This document shows, in pieces, positions 24,120 through 32,644 of a DNA stretch of 64,000 bases (within the stretch, counting starts at the first letter, position 1; the number at the start of each line of letters is the position of its first letter). The DNA lies in the NCBI GenBank assembly GCA_016709305.1, contig JADJNA010000008.1:79057-143056 (forward strand), written 5' to 3'. Source of the DNA: Candidatus Villigracilis saccharophilus (GTDB taxonomy: Bacteria > Chloroflexota > Anaerolineae > Anaerolineales > Villigracilaceae). The notes under the pieces are model-generated. The model was not told the DNA's origin. It did no database searches and saw only the letters and a list, made by a program, of their open reading frames with translations. The translations under genes were made by a program, and so were the position numbers.

Positions 24120-25081
24120 ATGAAAATATTCATCACCCGCATCATCCCTGACCGAGGGCTGGCTCTGGTCAAGGAACATTTTCCAACCTGTGACATTTGG
24201 TCTGCCGATTTGCCGCCTGCGCGCGAAGAGCTTCTACAACGAGTTCGCGGCGTGGATGGACTGCTCTGCCTGCTCACCGAAAAAATTGACGGCGAACTGA
24301 TGGATGCAGCCGGTCCTCAGCTAAAGGTTATCAGCAGTATGTCAGTTGGCGTGGATCATATTGATGTTGCCGCAGCCACTGCCCGTGGAATCCCGATCGG
24401 TAATACGCCCGGTGTCCTGACAGATGCCACGGCTGATATGGCTTTTGCCTTGTTGTTCGCGTCTGCGCGGCGGGTTGTGGAAGGAGAGAAATACGTCCGT
24501 TCTGGAAGCTGGAAAACATGGAATCCCAAACTTCTGCTTGGCGCGGATTTTGTCGGAGCCACTTTGGGGATTATCGGTTTCGGGAGAATTGGTCGGGCCG
24601 TGGCGAAACGCGCCCAGGGATTTGACATGCGTGTGATCTTTACGACCCGACCGCTCAACCTGCGTATGGCGCAAATCCCGTTGACATTGATACATTATTG
24701 CGCATGTCGGATTTTGTCTCGATCCATGTGCCGTTGACTGAAGGGACTAGGCATCTGGTCAATGCGGAGTTTCTTGCGAAGATGAAGCCAAATTCAATTT
24801 TGGTGAATACCTCGCGCGGCGGAGTGGTGGATCAAACTGCTTTGTATGATGTCTTGAAAGCCGAGAAGATCTTCGCCGCTGCATTGGATGTCACCGACCC
24901 TGAACCTTTACCGATGGATCATCCCTTGCTCGAGCTGGGGAATTGTCTTATCGTCCCGCATCTTGGCAGCGCGAGTCAACACACACGGAATATGATGTCC
25001 CTGCTTGCGGCAGAGAATTTGATCGCGGGCTTGAAGGGCGAGCGCTTGCCGAATTGCGTGAATCCTGAAGTGTATGCGTAA
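24120..25081 (+). pseudogene. D-2-hydroxyacid dehydrogenase (glyoxylate/hydroxypyruvate reductase type), one frameshift
   Basis: About 320 aa when joined. N-terminal half: MKIFITRIIPDRGLALVKEH, SMSVGVDHIDVAAATARGIP, TDATADMAFALLFASARR, and the NAD motif GIIGFGRIGRAVAKRAQGFD. The frame breaks near 24659-24660, where one C appears to be missing; inserting it gives RPLNPAYGANPVDIDTLL. The second half continues as SDFVSIHVPLTEGTRHLV, SRGGVVDQTALYDVL, the EPLP region and GSAS with the catalytic His. It reduces glyoxylate or hydroxypyruvate with NAD(P)H. Shares a divergent leaderless promoter with the thioesterase gene. Confidence 0.82.
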
Positions 25082-25128
25082 TTTAGTCATGGGATATTTT
25101 AGAAATACTTTTGAGCCCGAGGAGTTAA

Positions 25129-26361
25129 ATGTTAGCAAGCCTGAAAAAAACATATGATCAATTTCCGCCCACATTTTGGGTGGTTGCTGGTACTCACTTT
25201 ATTGATGTGATCGGAAACACATTACTCATGCCATTTTTTGCTTTATATGTAACGCAGAAATTTGGGGTAGGCATGACCCAGGCGGGCATTTTGCTTGCAA
25301 CGAATTCAATCGCAGGTCTGATTGGCAGCACGATCGGGGGCGCTCTGGCAGACCGCTTTGGCAGGCGCGGCATTATTTTGTTTGGCTTGGTCGTCAGCGC
25401 CTTGAGCGGACTTACACTTGGTTTTGTGAATAAGTTTTATTTGTTCTATAGCGTAAACATTTTTGTGGGGCTATTATCAAGTGCCGCACATCCCGCTCAC
25501 AATGCCATGATCGCAGATATTCTTCCAGCAGAGAAGCGCGCTGAAGGCTTTGGTATGATGCGGGTGATCTCAAATTTTGCCTGGATCATTGGTCCCACCA
25601 TGGGCGGCTTTCTGGCGGCGTATAACTTCCTTTATCTATTTCTAGGTGATGCTGTGCTCAGTATTATCACGGCTTTGCTTGTGTTCCGCTTGCTGCCAGA
25701 AACGAAGCCCCAACCCAAAGAGAAGGCGGAACAGGAGTCGATCTGGCAGACATTGCGCGGTTACCGTGTCGCGCTGCTGGATCGTCCATATTTTGCATTC
25801 ATTTTTGCATCTATTTTGATGATTCTTGTCTACCAGCAAATGTACAGCTCATTGTCAGTCTATTTGCGTGATGTCCATCATGTGGATCCCCAGTTCTATG
25901 GATTGATCATGTCATCCAGCGCGGTGACCGTTGTGCTTTTTCAGTTTTGGGTCACGCGGGTCATCAAGAAATATCCCCCGTTTTTGATGATGGTGGTCGC
26001 GACATTCTTTTATATGATCGGCTTTACCATGTATGGATTTGTAGCCACGATCCCCTTATTCATTCTTGCCATGGTGATCGTTACCATAGGCGAGATGGTG
26101 GGTATGCCAACCAGCAATGTACTGGCGGCCTCCTTCGCTCCGGAAGAGATGCGTGCGCGCTATATGGCGGTATTTGGCCTTACATGGACTGTTCCTTCCA
26201 TGATCGGTCCATGGGCGGCGGGTTTGGTCTTTGATAATTACAACCCGAATTATGTTTGGTATATCGGGGGTGTTCTATGCGTGGTTGCCATGCTGGCTTT
26301 TTATTTCCTGCATATTCGGCTTGGTTCCAAACCAAAATTTCAGCCTGCCAAGGCGGATTGA
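25129..26361 (+). CDS. MFS transporter (multidrug-exporter-like)
   Basis: 410 aa, 12 predicted membrane helices. The loop 2-3 signature reads GGALADRFGRRGIILFGLVV. The N-terminal half also carries IGPTMGGFLAAYNF after helix 5, typical of drug:H+ antiporters (MDR/DHA1-like). A cytoplasmic loop (ETKPQPKEKAEQESIWQTLRG) joins the two six-helix halves. GAGGAG precedes the ATG. Its stop codon abuts the stop of the convergent ubiE gene with no intervening base. Substrate cannot be told. Confidence 0.88.
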   Translation: MLASLKKTYDQFPPTFWVVAGTHFIDVIGNTLLMPFFALYVTQKFGVGMTQAGILLATNSIAGLIGSTIGGALADRFGRRGIILFGLVVSALSGLTLGFVNKFYLFYSVNIFVGLLSSAAHPAHNAMIADILPAEKRAEGFGMMRVISNFAWIIGPTMGGFLAAYNFLYLFLGDAVLSIITALLVFRLLPETKPQPKEKAEQESIWQTLRGYRVALLDRPYFAFIFASILMILVYQQMYSSLSVYLRDVHHVDPQFYGLIMSSSAVTVVLFQFWVTRVIKKYPPFLMMVVATFFYMIGFTMYGFVATIPLFILAMVIVTIGEMVGMPTSNVLAASFAPEEMRARYMAVFGLTWTVPSMIGPWAAGLVFDNYNPNYVWYIGGVLCVVAMLAFYFLHIRLGSKPKFQPAKAD

Positions 26362-27054
26362 TCATTTTTCTCCCCAATGCATTCCGATCGTGCCGAACAT
26401 CAAGCGTTTGAAATCCACTTTCTTGAAGCCTGCGGCGATCATGCGTGCAGCAAGCTGCTCAGCCGTCAGGAAGTTTTCTGTGGTATCTGGTAAATAATTA
26501 TAAGCATCGCGTTCCCCTGAAAGCAGACCGCCAATGGTGGGAATAATGAAGTGCATGTGAATCCAGATGAACGGCGAGAGGATATTCTTCTTTGGGCGAG
26601 TGGTATCGAGGATGATGATGCGTCCGCCGGGTTTGAGCGTGCGATATTGTTCCTTCAAGGCTTGTTGAATATCTGTCACATTGCGCATCAGAAAACCTGA
26701 GACAACCGCATCGAAGGTGGAGTCTTTGAACGGCAGGTTTAACGCATCTGCCGCGGAGAATTTCAGGCTGCCGCTTTTCTTTCCAACCCTCATCATCTCG
26801 ATCGTAAAATCTGCGGCAGTGACTTTGGTTTGCGGCTCCTGCAAAAGGGCTTCGCGTGCCAGATCACCGGTACCAGTTCCCAGGTCAAGCAATGATGCGC
26901 TCGGAGTCAGGCGCGCAAGTTTGATGACTTGCTTTCTCCAGCGGATATCCTGCCCGCCGGTCATGAGTCGATTCATCACATCATAGCGATGCGCTATTTT
27001 TGTGAACATGGATTGCACGTACTTGGAACGTTCCTGTCCTGTAAGGTTGGTCAT
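26362..27054 (-). CDS. ubiE: Demethylmenaquinone methyltransferase
   Basis: 230 aa SAM-dependent methyltransferase of the UbiE/MenG family. It opens with the family pattern VQSMFTKIAHRYDVMNRLMT, followed by the SAM motif LLDLGTGTGDLAREAL, AADFTIEMMRVG, ADALNLPFKDSTFDAVVSGF and the RNVTDIQQALKE-RTLKPGG block. It makes the last methylation in menaquinone synthesis. AGGAG precedes the ATG. Divergent from menA, 57 nt apart, so the two menaquinone genes share a control region. Confidence 0.93.
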   Translation of the reverse strand: MTNLTGQERSKYVQSMFTKIAHRYDVMNRLMTGGQDIRWRKQVIKLARLTPSASLLDLGTGTGDLAREALLQEPQTKVTAADFTIEMMRVGKKSGSLKFSAADALNLPFKDSTFDAVVSGFLMRNVTDIQQALKEQYRTLKPGGRIIILDTTRPKKNILSPFIWIHMHFIIPTIGGLLSGERDAYNYLPDTTENFLTAEQLAARMIAAGFKKVDFKRLMFGTIGMHWGEK

Positions 27055-27097
27055 GGTTCTCCTGAAAGTTGGCCTATTATAAACGCTGAAAGTTCGT

Positions 27098-27111
27098 TAT
27101 ACTGCGCGGCT
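27098..27111 (+). promoter_or_regulatory. -10 box positioned for leaderless menA transcript
   Basis: TATACT (27098-27103) lies eight nt before the menA ATG at 27112; no Shine-Dalgarno fits between them. Confidence 0.5.
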
Positions 27112-27999
27112 ATGGAAAAGCAAAACTTATTAAAAATTTGGTGGCTTGCGATCCGTCCGCGCACTTTACCCGCCGCCGCTTCCGGCGTGGTGATGGGAAG
27201 CGCGCTGGCATGGCGTGATGGTTCATTTATTTTTTTACCCGCGCTTGCGGCATTGTTCGTGGCGCTGCTTTTACAAATTGGAAGTAATGTTGCCAACGAT
27301 GTTTTTGACTTCGAGCGCGGCGCGGACACGGCGGAGAGACAAGGTCCGTTGCGAGTAACGCAAGCGGGACTACTTACGCCTGCTCAGGTCAAGCGCGGCA
27401 TGTGGATCATCTTTTCTCTGGCGGCTTTGTGCGGACTCTACCTCGCAGCGCTTCGCGGCTGGACCGTGGTTTGGATCGGCTTCGCGGCGATTGTCTCGGC
27501 GATAGCCTATACCGGCGGGCCATTCCCGCTTGGTTATTACGGTCTCGGTGATGTATTTGTATTTATCTTCTTCGGCTTCGCCGCAGTGGCAGGGACGTAT
27601 TATGTGCAGGTGGGTTCGGTCAGCGCCGCCGCGTGGTGGATGTCTGTGCCGATTGGTCTGATCATCACCGCGATTCTGGTTGTGAATAATTTGCGTGATC
27701 TTGAGAATGACCGCAAGGCTGGTAAACATACGCTGGCGGTTCGTCTTGGCGAGAAATCTACAAAGACAGAATATGTTCTGTGCATGGGAATTGCTTATTT
27801 GCTTTTGCCTGTCCTGGTGATTTTTAAACTTGTCCCTCTTGCTTCATTGTTCGCATGGCTCTCTTTGCCAATCGCGATCAACACATTAAGAACAGTGTTC
27901 ACGCAGACGGGGCGTCCGCTGAATGCCGCGCTTGCCGGGACAGGTCAGACCGCGTTGTTGTATAGTGTTTTGTTTTGGGTGGGAGTGTTAATTTCGTAA
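27112..27999 (+). CDS. menA: 1,4-dihydroxy-2-naphthoate polyprenyltransferase
   Basis: 295 aa UbiA-superfamily membrane enzyme with about eight or nine helices. It attaches the polyprenyl tail to dihydroxynaphthoate. The first aspartate motif is NVANDVFDFERGADTAERQG; the second is NNLRDLENDRKAGKHTLAVR. GGPFPLGYYGLGDVFVFIFF matches the MenA pattern between them. The ATG at 27112 is the start; the frame runs further upstream without coding character. With ubiE it indicates menaquinone-based respiration. Confidence 0.94.
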   Translation: MEKQNLLKIWWLAIRPRTLPAAASGVVMGSALAWRDGSFIFLPALAALFVALLLQIGSNVANDVFDFERGADTAERQGPLRVTQAGLLTPAQVKRGMWIIFSLAALCGLYLAALRGWTVVWIGFAAIVSAIAYTGGPFPLGYYGLGDVFVFIFFGFAAVAGTYYVQVGSVSAAAWWMSVPIGLIITAILVVNNLRDLENDRKAGKHTLAVRLGEKSTKTEYVLCMGIAYLLLPVLVIFKLVPLASLFAWLSLPIAINTLRTVFTQTGRPLNAALAGTGQTALLYSVLFWVGVLIS

Positions 28000-28006
28000 T
28001 TCCCAT

Positions 28007-28076
28007 GTCATTGCGAGCGTGTTCTTGCACTATACCCGAAGCATTCTCTTTATTACGACGAGGTTACTTCGTCGCA
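28007..28076. repeat. Degenerate dispersed repeat between menA and the permease gene
   Basis: TGTCATTGCGAGCG at 28007-28020, a GAAGCATTCTC segment, and a short CGACGA/TCGTCG hairpin at 28058-28076 resemble the widespread GTCATTGCGAG...GAAGCAATCTC intergenic repeat. The genes are convergent here; no clear intrinsic terminator is visible. Confidence 0.4.
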
Positions 28077-28098
28077 TTTACTTCTCGCAGCGGCATAA

Positions 28099-28839
28099 TT
28101 AACTTACAAACTTCCACTTACACCATTTGCGTTCCAGCCAATCCACGCCGAAGTACATCCCAAGTCCCAGCAGACTCATTGCCACCACACCCGCATACAT
28201 GGCGGGGTAATTGAACAATGTGCTGCCCTGATAATAAATGTAATAGCCCAATCCATATTTTGTTGCGAATAATTCAGAGATATATAACACCGCCACCGCC
28301 GTGCCAATGGACTGTCTCAGCGCGGTGAGAATGGCTGGCAAACTTGCGGGCAGATATACAAATCGAAATAATGCGCGTCGTCCCGCGCCAAGGCTTTGCA
28401 GGCTTTGGATCAACTGTGGTGGGATGCCGACAGCCTGGTCACGGACAAGCACGATGATCTGGAAGAATAATATCAAGAAGATGAGCGTGATCTTGGCTGT
28501 ATCACCGATCCCAAGAAATAATAAAACCACTGGCACAAATACCACTTTGGGAATTGGATATAGCAAATAAATAATGGGGGAGAGGAATCGGTTCATGGTC
28601 TTCGATCCGCCGATTGCCAATCCTGCAGGCGCAGCGACCAAAACCGAAAATGCCATTCCTGCTGTGACTCGCCACAGGCTGACTCCGAAATGGATCAAAA
28701 GACCGTTGCCCAGTTCTTTGAAGAAGACTGCAAACACCTCCCATGGCGCGGGCAGAATAGGACGGTGTACGATCATCGCGACGACCTGCCACACGATGGC
28801 AAGTCCTAACGCGGCAAGTAATACGTCACGCCGTTTCAT
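28099..28839 (-). CDS. ABC transporter permease (NitT/TauT family)
   Basis: 246 aa with six membrane helices, of the SsuC/TauC type. The permease loop reads QSLQSLGAGRRALFRFVYLP and contacts the ATPase. YPIPKVVFVPVVLLFLGIG and ISELFATKYGLGYYIYYQG are family segments. Its start overlaps the ATPase stop by 4 nt (ATGA). The transporter imports a small organic compound, such as a sulfonate or pyrimidine-type molecule; the identity cannot be read from sequence. Confidence 0.9.
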   Translation of the reverse strand: MKRRDVLLAALGLAIVWQVVAMIVHRPILPAPWEVFAVFFKELGNGLLIHFGVSLWRVTAGMAFSVLVAAPAGLAIGGSKTMNRFLSPIIYLLYPIPKVVFVPVVLLFLGIGDTAKITLIFLILFFQIIVLVRDQAVGIPPQLIQSLQSLGAGRRALFRFVYLPASLPAILTALRQSIGTAVAVLYISELFATKYGLGYYIYYQGSTLFNYPAMYAGVVAMSLLGLGMYFGVDWLERKWCKWKFVS

Positions 28840-29636
28840 TGTGCGCCCCCTATTCCTCTGGGAGAGGGCTGGGGTGAGGGAATTTGCATTTCCTTCCAGA
28901 GTAAATCACACAGATCATGATAGGCCTGACTTCCACGATGATTTTTTTGACTTGCATTGGGATTATCAAAAACACGGGCGTTTTGATTCGGCGTTTGATC
29001 GAGCAAGAGAATCTTTTTTCCTAGTGCCGCCGCTTCCTCAATCGCGTGCGTGACAATAACTAAAGTCAAATTTTGCTCCGCACATAAACTTAAAGTCAGG
29101 TTTTGCAGGTCTTCGCGCGTGATGGCATCCAGTGAAGAGAAAGGTTCATCCATCAAAAGCAAGTCAGGTTCGAGCGCAAGCGTGCGTGCAATGGCGGTAC
29201 GTTGACGTTGTCCGCCCGAGATTTGGGATGGGAATTTATCCGCTACTTCGCTGAGCCCTAATCTACTTAGCCAATGATCGATATTATCCTTTGGTAAATA
29301 ATTGTCTGGTGTGTGTTTTCCATCAGGTCCGTAAAAATCGCGGACTCGGATTCCCAGTTCCACATTTTCATATACAGTTGACCACGGAAGCAAGCCGTAA
29401 TCCTGGAGGATAAGTCCGCTGTGCGGGCGGGGGCGTGTGAGGACTTCGCCTTCAATCGTTATTTGGCCCGAAGTTGGCTGGCGCAACCCCGCCAGTAAAT
29501 AAAGCAAAGTTGTTTTGCCGCAGCCTGATGGGCCGAGAATCGCCCATGTCTCACCGCGTGAGATGGTTAAGTCGAATCCGCTGAAGAGCGGAATATTATT
29601 TTGGTAATTGAATGTGAGTGAGTGAATGTTTATCAT
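28836..29636 (-). CDS. ABC transporter ATP-binding protein (NitT/TauT family)
   Basis: 266 aa nucleotide-binding subunit, SsuB/TauB type. Walker A GPSGCGKTTLL, Q-loop LILQDYGLLPW, signature SGGQRQRTAIARTLALEP, Walker B LLLMDEPFSSLD and the switch His in VIVTHAIEEAA are all intact. The last 15 or so residues (QIPSPQPSPRGIGGAQ) come from REP-like palindrome copy 4, so the protein has a repeat-derived tail. It lies between the solute-binding protein and the permease genes. Confidence 0.92.
   Translation of the reverse strand: MINIHSLTFNYQNNIPLFSGFDLTISRGETWAILGPSGCGKTTLLYLLAGLRQPTSGQITIEGEVLTRPRPHSGLILQDYGLLPWSTVYENVELGIRVRDFYGPDGKHTPDNYLPKDNIDHWLSRLGLSEVADKFPSQISGGQRQRTAIARTLALEPDLLLMDEPFSSLDAITREDLQNLTLSLCAEQNLTLVIVTHAIEEAAALGKKILLLDQTPNQNARVFDNPNASQKNHRGSQAYHDLCDLLWKEMQIPSPQPSPRGIGGAQ
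28846..28880. repeat. REP-like palindrome, copy 4
   Basis: CCTCT/AGAGG around GGG (28855-28867), followed by GCTGGGGTGAGGG. It is a shorter-stem member of the CCCTCTCCC family and encodes the C-terminal end of the ATPase. Confidence 0.6.
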
Positions 29637-29642
29637 AACGGA

Positions 29643-29674
29643 AGCGGGAGACTGCCGTAGGGCAATCTCCCGCT
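29643..29674 (-). terminator. Intercistronic hairpin after the solute-binding protein gene
   Basis: AGCGGGAGA (29643-29651) pairs with TCTCCCGCT (29666-29674), and an inner TGCC/GGCA extends the stem. There is no T-run. It may protect the 3' end of the solute-binding protein mRNA or attenuate read-through into the ATPase gene. Confidence 0.6.
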
Positions 29675-29698
29675 CATTATAGCGGATTCAACTATCGG

Positions 29699-30715
29699 CT
29701 ATGGCAGAAGCGTAGCATTGACCGAATCCGCGTAGGAAACATCAGTGGTCAACATTCCTTTTCCTTTCGCCCAAGCCAGCGCGTCATTCCATTCTTCTTC
29801 GGTAGGAACGGCCTGGTCAGGGAAAGGCGGCACCTGGAAAGTTTCCAGCAACGGCGGCGGGACGAGTCCCTTATCACTTAAGAGCGAAGTGTATTTTGTG
29901 GCATCAAGATTGATGAGGTCTGCGGCCTCTTCGATGGCGGCGAGAAATGCCTTGACTGCGTCGGGGTTAGCGTCGATGACTTCCTTGCGGAAGGAGATGA
30001 CGCTGAAACCATATTCAGGATGAAGCGAGTCATCAAGCACCTTGACCGCGCTCTGACTGATCGCGAGAGACGCGAGCGGGTCGGGAAGAACACCGGCATT
30101 CAGTTCGCCAGAGGCGAGCAATGCCATGCGGTCAGGAATTTTCGGCACAGCGATGGTCTTGATCTCATCAGTGGTGAGTCCTTCAGCCTGCAAAAGTCTT
30201 TGAGTGACATATTCGATCACGGTGCCTTGCGACACGCCGATCTCAACACCTTTGAGTCCCTGCGCGTCAGTGATGCCGCTTTTCGCGGATGCTAGGATAA
30301 AGAAATGTCCATAACCTTCAGTTGGTCTCAACGCATAGCGCACTGCCTGCATTTGAATTACATCTTTGTTGAACAACATCACCGAAAGTGTTTCGTTGAT
30401 TGTTCCATCCGCCTGGCCAGCCGCGAGCAATTGGTCACGTTCTGGTGCGGACGCAACAGGAATGAACTCAACGGTCACGCCATGTTTGGCGAACAGACCT
30501 TCCGCTTCAGCGACATACATGGGAAGTGTGTCAATGATGGGGAGGACGGCGATCTTGAGTGTGCCGACATTTTGAACAGGCGCTTCAGTTGCGACCTGTG
30601 TGGCTGATTCAGCGACAGGTGATTCTGTCGCAGGGACGGTTGTCGCCGCTGGCGCGCAGGCCGCAAGTAACGTGACAAGCAAAAGAACAACTGAAAGGGT
30701 GGTACGAAATTTCAT
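29699..30715 (-). CDS. ABC transporter solute-binding lipoprotein (NMT1/THI5-like)
   Basis: 338 aa. The ATG at 30715 has GGAGACG upstream and gives a lipoprotein signal (MKFRTTLSVVLLLVTLLAAC), followed by a Thr/Ala/Pro linker. The NMT1-like fold shows KIAVLPIIDTLPMYVAEAEG and VTVEFIPVASAPERDQLLAA. It is anchored outside the membrane and delivers a substrate to the permease. Members of this family bind thiamine precursors, nitrate, taurine or aromatic sulfonates; the substrate here is unknown. TetR lies 87 nt upstream in the same direction. Confidence 0.9.
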   Translation of the reverse strand: MKFRTTLSVVLLLVTLLAACAPAATTVPATESPVAESATQVATEAPVQNVGTLKIAVLPIIDTLPMYVAEAEGLFAKHGVTVEFIPVASAPERDQLLAAGQADGTINETLSVMLFNKDVIQMQAVRYALRPTEGYGHFFILASAKSGITDAQGLKGVEIGVSQGTVIEYVTQRLLQAEGLTTDEIKTIAVPKIPDRMALLASGELNAGVLPDPLASLAISQSAVKVLDDSLHPEYGFSVISFRKEVIDANPDAVKAFLAAIEEAADLINLDATKYTSLLSDKGLVPPPLLETFQVPPFPDQAVPTEEEWNDALAWAKGKGMLTTDVSYADSVNATLLP

Positions 30716-30802
30716 GTATGCGTCTCCATATGGACTATTATTAGGGGGGTGAGTAGCCTTGAACGAACTTTGCGAAAGGCGTATCGAAAGCACCATGTTT
30801 TT

Positions 30803-31432
30803 TTATTTTGCTTTTTCTTCAAATTCCCGAATCCGTTCTTCCTGCACGCCAATGCTTTGCAGCAACATTCTTCTCAGCACCGGCAGCGAGCGGACAGGGT
30901 CGGGCTGTCCCGTGTAAACCCAGCGTAGAACGATCTCATTCAGCGAACCGATCCACGCGCAGGCCACAACTTCAGTGTCCAGTGGGGGAATGCTCCCGTC
31001 TTGAATCGCTTCATCGAGATTCGTCTTGATGATCTCAATGAACCTGTCATTGACTGCGCGGCGTTTTTCTTCGAAAGCAAGTCCCAGCCCTGTGGCTTGA
31101 ACGAGCGCGATCTTTGCCAACCCGCGATATTGGCCGAAAGTCTCCAAACAGACGCGTAAAGCCAAGTCAACGCGTGCCATGCCAGAGCTCTCAGAAGCAA
31201 GGCGGCTGCGCAACTGCTTTTCGAGCAAGTCTGCAAAAGTATCCACCAGCGCAAGGAAAATATCCTGCTTGCTGGGGAAGTAGAAATAGAAAGAGCCTTT
31301 GGAGGTCTGCGACTCGGCGACGATATCATCCACTTTTGTGTCGTGGTAGCCTTTGCTGGCAAAGACCGTCACCGCAGCTTCGAGGATGCGTTCGCGGGTT
31401 TCCTGGAGGGGATTTGAGGGGTTTTCTGCCAC
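30803..31432 (-). CDS. TetR/AcrR family transcriptional regulator
   Basis: 209 aa, GTG start. N-terminal HTH: RERILEAAVTVFASKGYHDT, VDDIVAESQTSKGSFYFYFP and SKQDIFLALVDTFADLL, the standard TetR signature. The C-terminal ligand domain is unassigned. It heads the ABC transporter genes and its promoter carries a TetR-like operator, so autoregulation and control of the transporter are likely. Confidence 0.92.
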   Translation of the reverse strand: MAENPSNPLQETRERILEAAVTVFASKGYHDTKVDDIVAESQTSKGSFYFYFPSKQDIFLALVDTFADLLEKQLRSRLASESSGMARVDLALRVCLETFGQYRGLAKIALVQATGLGLAFEEKRRAVNDRFIEIIKTNLDEAIQDGSIPPLDTEVVACAWIGSLNEIVLRWVYTGQPDPVRSLPVLRRMLLQSIGVQEERIREFEEKAK

Positions 31433-31443
31433 AATTTGATAAA

Positions 31444-31496
31444 CCGACTGGTCAGTCTAGTCGGCATAGGATAGTCGAATCAAAAAGCCATGTCAA
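31444..31496 (-). promoter_or_regulatory. Promoter of the TetR-transporter operon with overlapping operator
   Basis: Minus strand: TTGACA (31496-31491), 17-nt spacer, TATCCT (31473-31468). Just downstream is the palindrome CCGACT...AGTCGG (31444-31464) with an inner GACTGGTCAGTC, the usual TetR operator form. It covers the expected transcription start. Confidence 0.75.
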
Positions 31497-31508
31497 GGTG
31501 ACATGGCT
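31486..31508 (-). terminator. Rho-independent terminator of the F420 operon
   Basis: Perfect 10-bp stem AGCCATGTCA / TGACATGGCT (31486-31508, 3-nt loop), 30 nt past the LLM oxidoreductase stop and followed on the minus strand by TTTT. Its distal arm contains the TTGACA of the next promoter. Confidence 0.85.
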
Positions 31509-31537
31509 CATGTTTATAAAATGACTTTTCTGTGTGA

Positions 31538-32536
31538 TCAGCTCTGTGCAAACGTATCGATAAGCAACTTGAAATTCCCGCCGACTGGATACAGAATGGG
31601 GCAGGTGCACCCGCGCTTCGTGTATTCAGCGACCTTGGCGCGTGCTTCGGCAGGTGTACCAGAGGCAGTGATCTTGTGCACCAATTCATCAGGGACAAAG
31701 TGTTTGGCTTTGTTGATTTGTTCTTTTGTGGCTGGCCATCCCAAAGTGGCTTGAATATTATTGATAACTTCCGCAGACACATTTGAAGCCTTGGCGATGT
31801 GCGGCTGTTGGGCCAGATACTGGCAGAGTAATTCCTTCGTGTACTCAATTGCCTTATCGTGATCTTCATCCACCGAGCACACGATTAACTGCGGACGGTC
31901 AATATCGGCGAGAGTGCGGCCAGCCTTCTTCGCGCCTTTTTCCAGCAATTCCAGCGCCTTGTCGTTGTATTCAGGTGCGACACAGTAGTTCATGACACAA
32001 CCGTCTGAGATTTCACCCGTCATTTCCATCATTAAGTCGCCAGTTGCGCCGATCATGATCGGGATGTTGCGCGGCTCACGGCGGCCATGGACTACATCCA
32101 ATTCAATATTGTCCACGTGGTGGAATTCGCCATGAAAGGTAACGCGTTCCAGATTTAGCAGGCGGCGCAAAACTTCGACGGTCTCACGCATGGCGAGCAG
32201 CGGCTTTCTGCGGTCAATGCCCACATTCTTCGCCAGCGGATCCCACCAGGCACCGATACCGCAAATAACACGATTCGGAGCAAGATCATCCAAGGTTAAG
32301 AATGTGGCGGCGAGTAATCCAATGTTGCGAGTCCAGTTGTTGATCACGCCAGAGCCGACCTTGATCTTATTGGTCACAGCCGCGTAGGCAGCCATCGGGA
32401 CGATCGCATCGCGCACTAAGCGGCTCTCAGCCTGCCAGACAGCTTCAAAACCTTTCTCTTCTGCGTATTTGACATAATCGAGTCCATCACGCAGGTCGTG
32501 CGAATCTTGCAGATACAGGGCAACACGTTCGGTCAT
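31538..32536 (-). CDS. LLM-class F420-dependent oxidoreductase
   Basis: 332 aa, luciferase-like TIM barrel. It opens [20 protein letters not shown] with the family's [19 protein letters not shown]. The [19 protein letters not shown] segment and [19 protein letters not shown] match methylene-tetrahydromethanopterin-reductase-like (Mer) enzymes that use F420. The substrate is unknown. AAGGAG precedes the ATG. It is the last gene of the F420 cluster, whose terminator lies just downstream, which supports F420 rather than FMN as cofactor. Confidence 0.87.
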   Translation of the reverse strand: MTERVALYLQDSHDLRDGLDYVKYAEEKGFEAVWQAESRLVRDAIVPMAAYAAVTNKIKVGSGVINNWTRNIGLLAATFLTLDDLAPNRVICGIGAWWDPLAKNVGIDRRKPLLAMRETVEVLRRLLNLERVTFHGEFHHVDNIELDVVHGRREPRNIPIMIGATGDLMMEMTGEISDGCVMNYCVAPEYNDKALELLEKGAKKAGRTLADIDRPQLIVCSVDEDHDKAIEYTKELLCQYLAQQPHIAKASNVSAEVINNIQATLGWPATKEQINKAKHFVPDELVHKITASGTPAEARAKVAEYTKRGCTCPILYPVGGNFKLLIDTFAQS

Positions 32537-32644
32537 GGGTTTCTCCTTGAAATAAAAATTAAATGTCTATGCGGGGAGCGAATGACAGTGAGTGACAAGA
32601 CAACTTCCATTTCTAGTGATGGTTGCCCGTTCCTCGCGGTGACA

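Noticed and set aside
29699..30715. Thiamine riboswitch or THI-box control of the NMT1/THI5-like binding protein
   Set aside because: No TPP-type conserved CTGAGA/ACCTGA elements were found upstream; the TetR operator explains regulation better.
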